Shown: positions 62,199 to 64,000 of the stretch, in pieces | Layout: every line of letters begins with the position of its first letter | Numbering within the stretch: the stretch's first letter is position 1 | Origin: Bdellovibrio sp. GT3 | GTDB lineage: Bacteria > Bdellovibrionota > Bdellovibrionia > Bdellovibrionales > Bdellovibrionaceae | Direction: 5' to 3' | Assembly (NCBI RefSeq): GCF_037996765.1 | Contig: NZ_JBBNAD010000003.1 | Location: forward strand, 39,662 to 103,661 | Length of the DNA: 64,000 bases | Program-made: the position numbers and the translations under genes | Notes under the pieces: generated by a model | What the model was told of the DNA's origin: nothing | The model's input: only the letters and a program-made list of their open reading frames with translations | The model's database searches: none

Positions 62199-63471
62199 TT
62201 TAAGTAAAATTCGTAGTGTGTTTAGGGAAAACGGCTGTACAGAGTTGTATGCAAAAATTCTGGCCGAAAACGACAATGCAAAAAATCAAATTTATTTTGG
62301 TCCAAATTTCAAGGCATTGTCCGTTCTTCCAATTCTATCTGTAACCAAAGGAAAAGGTAAGAAAAGCCTATTTGGGCTATTGGATTTCTATTGGCTGGAG
62401 GGACAGAATTGTCTTCTTGGGGCCAATGGAGCGAAGTTAATTTTTTATCCTCAGTATCCTGAGGTTCGGTTTTCTGGATTTCTTCGAGGGACAGATATTA
62501 GCTATTCGCGATTGCTCGCGGAGGATACGCGCGTTCATGGACGAGTGCTATTCTTGGGAGTTGCTGGTTCGCGAGTTATTGGTCTTGTTGTGTCTGCTGG
62601 GGCTCGGGTTGCCAAAGAAGTCGCAAAAGTGGCAGAGTCAAGCGACGACGTGTTGGTGGATATTGGTGTTCTTTCAGATTCGAATTCCGCTAAGAATAAA
62701 CTTTTTAAATCTCTAAAAGAAGTGAGTAAGTCGGGATGGTTGAAATCCTGCCGTAGATCCAATGATAAGATTTTACCGTGTAAAGGTGTAAATTGTGGAG
62801 GCTACACTTTGGAAGCCCTTCTGGGGATTTCAAATAATGGAAAGTCCGAACCTGACTTTATGGGTTGGGAGTTAAAGTCTGTACAAGCTAAGAGTTTTGA
62901 AAAGATGCCAGTTGGGCGCATCACCCTTTTCACGCCTGAGCCTGACGGCGGAATATATGTAGTGAAGGGTGTAAACCAGTTTGTACAGTCATATGGCTAT
63001 CCCGATAAAAATGGGAAACCGAATAGAATGAACTTCAGTAGTCCTCATTATTTTGGGAAAATAAACAAAAACACCGGGTTGAAAATCGAAATTCAAGGAT
63101 TCTCGAAGGGGAAAATTACGGATACTAATGGCGGAGTGTGCTTGGTGGGGAAGCGCGGTGAGATTGCTGCAAAATGGAACTTCAGTGGTCTTATGGAGCA
63201 TTGGAACAAAAAGCATAATAAAGTTTGCTTTGTTCCATCTCAGAAAAAGGCATCCAATAACTGCGATCAGTTTAGATATTCCGACATGGTTTATTTAGGG
63301 GAAGGGTCTGACTTTGTTCGCTTCCTTAGTGCTCTCGAAATTGGTGCTGTTTATTATGATCCAGGTATTCACGTGGTAAACGGGGTACCTAAACGAAGAA
63401 GTCAATTTCGTGTCGATTTCAAAAAGCTATCATGCTTGTATGATCGATTTGGTTCAGAGTCTTTGATTTAG
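62191..63471 (+). CDS. MvaI/BcnI-type restriction endonuclease with N-terminal extension
   Basis: A 426-residue type II endonuclease. The catalytic pattern is Asp222, Glu227 and Lys229 in SEPDFMGWELKS, with the same spacing as the Asp-Glu-Lys set of MvaI; GYTLEALLGI precedes it. MvaI cuts CCWGG and BcnI CCSGG as monomers. MvaI itself is about 246 residues; here an extra region of about 190 residues precedes the domain and I cannot assign it. The start is TTG with GGAGG six bases upstream. The third gene of the R-M set; its methylase partner is m5C-type, unlike the N4 methylases of MvaI and BcnI. Confidence 0.85.
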   Translation: MDSLSKIRSVFRENGCTELYAKILAENDNAKNQIYFGPNFKALSVLPILSVTKGKGKKSLFGLLDFYWLEGQNCLLGANGAKLIFYPQYPEVRFSGFLRGTDISYSRLLAEDTRVHGRVLFLGVAGSRVIGLVVSAGARVAKEVAKVAESSDDVLVDIGVLSDSNSAKNKLFKSLKEVSKSGWLKSCRRSNDKILPCKGVNCGGYTLEALLGISNNGKSEPDFMGWELKSVQAKSFEKMPVGRITLFTPEPDGGIYVVKGVNQFVQSYGYPDKNGKPNRMNFSSPHYFGKINKNTGLKIEIQGFSKGKITDTNGGVCLVGKRGEIAAKWNFSGLMEHWNKKHNKVCFVPSQKKASNNCDQFRYSDMVYLGEGSDFVRFLSALEIGAVYYDPGIHVVNGVPKRRSQFRVDFKKLSCLYDRFGSESLI

Positions 63472-63555
63472 ATAATGGTTGAGTGAGGTTGCCGGAAAAA
63501 CAGATCCAACTTGATTTTTAACTCCGCTGTGTCAAAATTGATCAACGGAAAGACA

Positions 63556-63952
63556 ATGAAATCACGATTCACGGAAGAATAAATTGTCTGAGCTTTGCAG
63601 CGTCTCAAGAATGGGATCAAGCAAGATGATCTAGCCAGAGAACTCGGCATATCGATCGCCACCATTCAGGTTTGGAAGAAAAAACACAACGATATGAACG
63701 TTAACGTAGCTCGACGGATTCGGGAGCTCGAGTTGGAAAATGCAAAGCTCAAACGAATCGTAGCGGATCAAGCTCTCGATATAGTTATGCTCAAGGATGT
63801 ACACTCAAAAAAGTGGTAGCCAAACCTAAGCGATTGGCAGCCCAACATTTGATTGAAAGGCATGACGTCAGCGAACGCCGTGCTTCAAAGGTTTTGGGTC
63901 TCTCACTGTCAACTAAGGGATATAAATCTCATCCGCGCGATGAAGCTTGATG
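63556..63952 (+). pseudogene. Decayed IS3-family transposase (orfA plus start of orfB)
   Basis: An orfA-type frame starts at 63556 (MKSRFTEE) but is broken by a TAA and a TGA; after them the sequence GIKQDDLARELGISIATIQVW and ELENAKLKRIVADQALDIVM is clear IS3 orfA with an HTH and leucine zipper. It ends at 63819. A second frame begins in the -1 phase near 63813 (AAQHLIERHDVSERRASKVLGL), matching IS3 orfB, and stops at 63952. The A-AAA-AAG slippery site just before the overlap (63806-63813) is that of IS3 frameshifting. The element runs toward the window edge; its ends are not visible. Confidence 0.85.
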
Positions 63953-64000
63953 CGAAACGTATTGAAGATGCTGCTGCATAAGTGTAATGATGGAGGTTGA

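Noticed and set aside
59510..64000. A right attachment site (repeat of the tRNA-Asp 3' end) and an integrase for the island
   Set aside because: No copy of the tRNA 3' end and no integrase is visible before the window ends; the island may extend beyond it.

Overview
The window looks like a chromosomal segment of a Bdellovibrio-type predatory bacterium (Bdellovibrionota). Reasons: roughly 50% GC, dense short operons, many secreted or lipidated orphan proteins with no clear family, a histone H1-like/SWIB protein, and housekeeping genes of proteobacterial type. This placement is an inference from gene style; no marker gene such as 16S rRNA is present.

Layout. 1-12.6 kb: an unknown gene cut by the left edge, a 2144-residue Ig-repeat/NHL-like lipoprotein, then small housekeeping and detoxification genes (luciferase-like oxidoreductase, Tag glycosylase, MazG-like hydrolase, cysteine-cluster protein, a paired four-helix membrane protein, CatB-like acetyltransferase, SRPBCC protein, VanX-like dipeptidase). 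12.6-15.1 kb: dnaK with a sigma-32-like promoter and a 5' hairpin against the ribosome binding site. 15.1-22.0 kb: a sulfur island with a Crp/Fnr regulator, two persulfide-dioxygenase-like metallo-hydrolases, a rhodanese, two split YeeE/YedE transporters and a TauE/SafE exporter; the module is duplicated on either side of a DEAD-box RNA helicase. 22.0-27.4 kb: acetyl-CoA synthetase, DUF6580-type membrane protein, tRNA-dihydrouridine synthase, methyltransferase, glutaredoxin, a second TauE-type exporter. 27.6-34.4 kb: a 788-residue secreted orphan and a TolC/MacA/MacB-like tripartite efflux operon ending in a long inverted repeat. 34.4-47.4 kb: second dihydrouridine synthase, EVE and YchJ proteins, SDR, fumarase, an unknown 311-residue protein, a zinc-ribbon/Tudor-like protein beside a UvrD/Rep helicase, RluA-type pseudouridine synthase, BolA, an orphan solute-binding protein, and EttA. 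47.4-59.2 kb: signalling and envelope genes (histidine kinase, J-domain protein, H1/SWIB protein, methionine aminopeptidase, adenosylhomocysteinase, binding protein, outer-membrane barrel, HPt protein, CsbD, OmpA-like lipoprotein, sigma-54 activator, GNAT, HxlR regulator, oligoribonuclease, lone receiver). 59.4-64 kb: tRNA-Asp followed by an AT-richer restriction-modification island (Vsr, Dcm-like methylase with HTH, McrB-N-like protein, MvaI/BcnI-type endonuclease) and a decayed IS3-family element running out of the window.

How it fits together. The sulfur island is a coherent sulfide/persulfide detoxification set: dioxygenases oxidise persulfides, the rhodanese moves sulfane sulfur, the YeeE/YedE pairs and TauE move sulfur oxyanions, and the Crp-like protein is the obvious regulator candidate. 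The R-M island is also self-consistent: methylase, endonuclease and mismatch repair of deaminated 5-methylcytosine all point to a CCWGG-like target. The least explained items are the zinc-ribbon/Tudor protein next to a helicase lacking its usual C-terminal Tudor domain, the paired half-size membrane proteins at 10.0-10.8 kb, the apparently leaderless map gene behind G-runs and a long palindrome, and the McrB-N-like protein between methylase and endonuclease. I see no rRNA, CRISPR array, intact prophage or replication origin.
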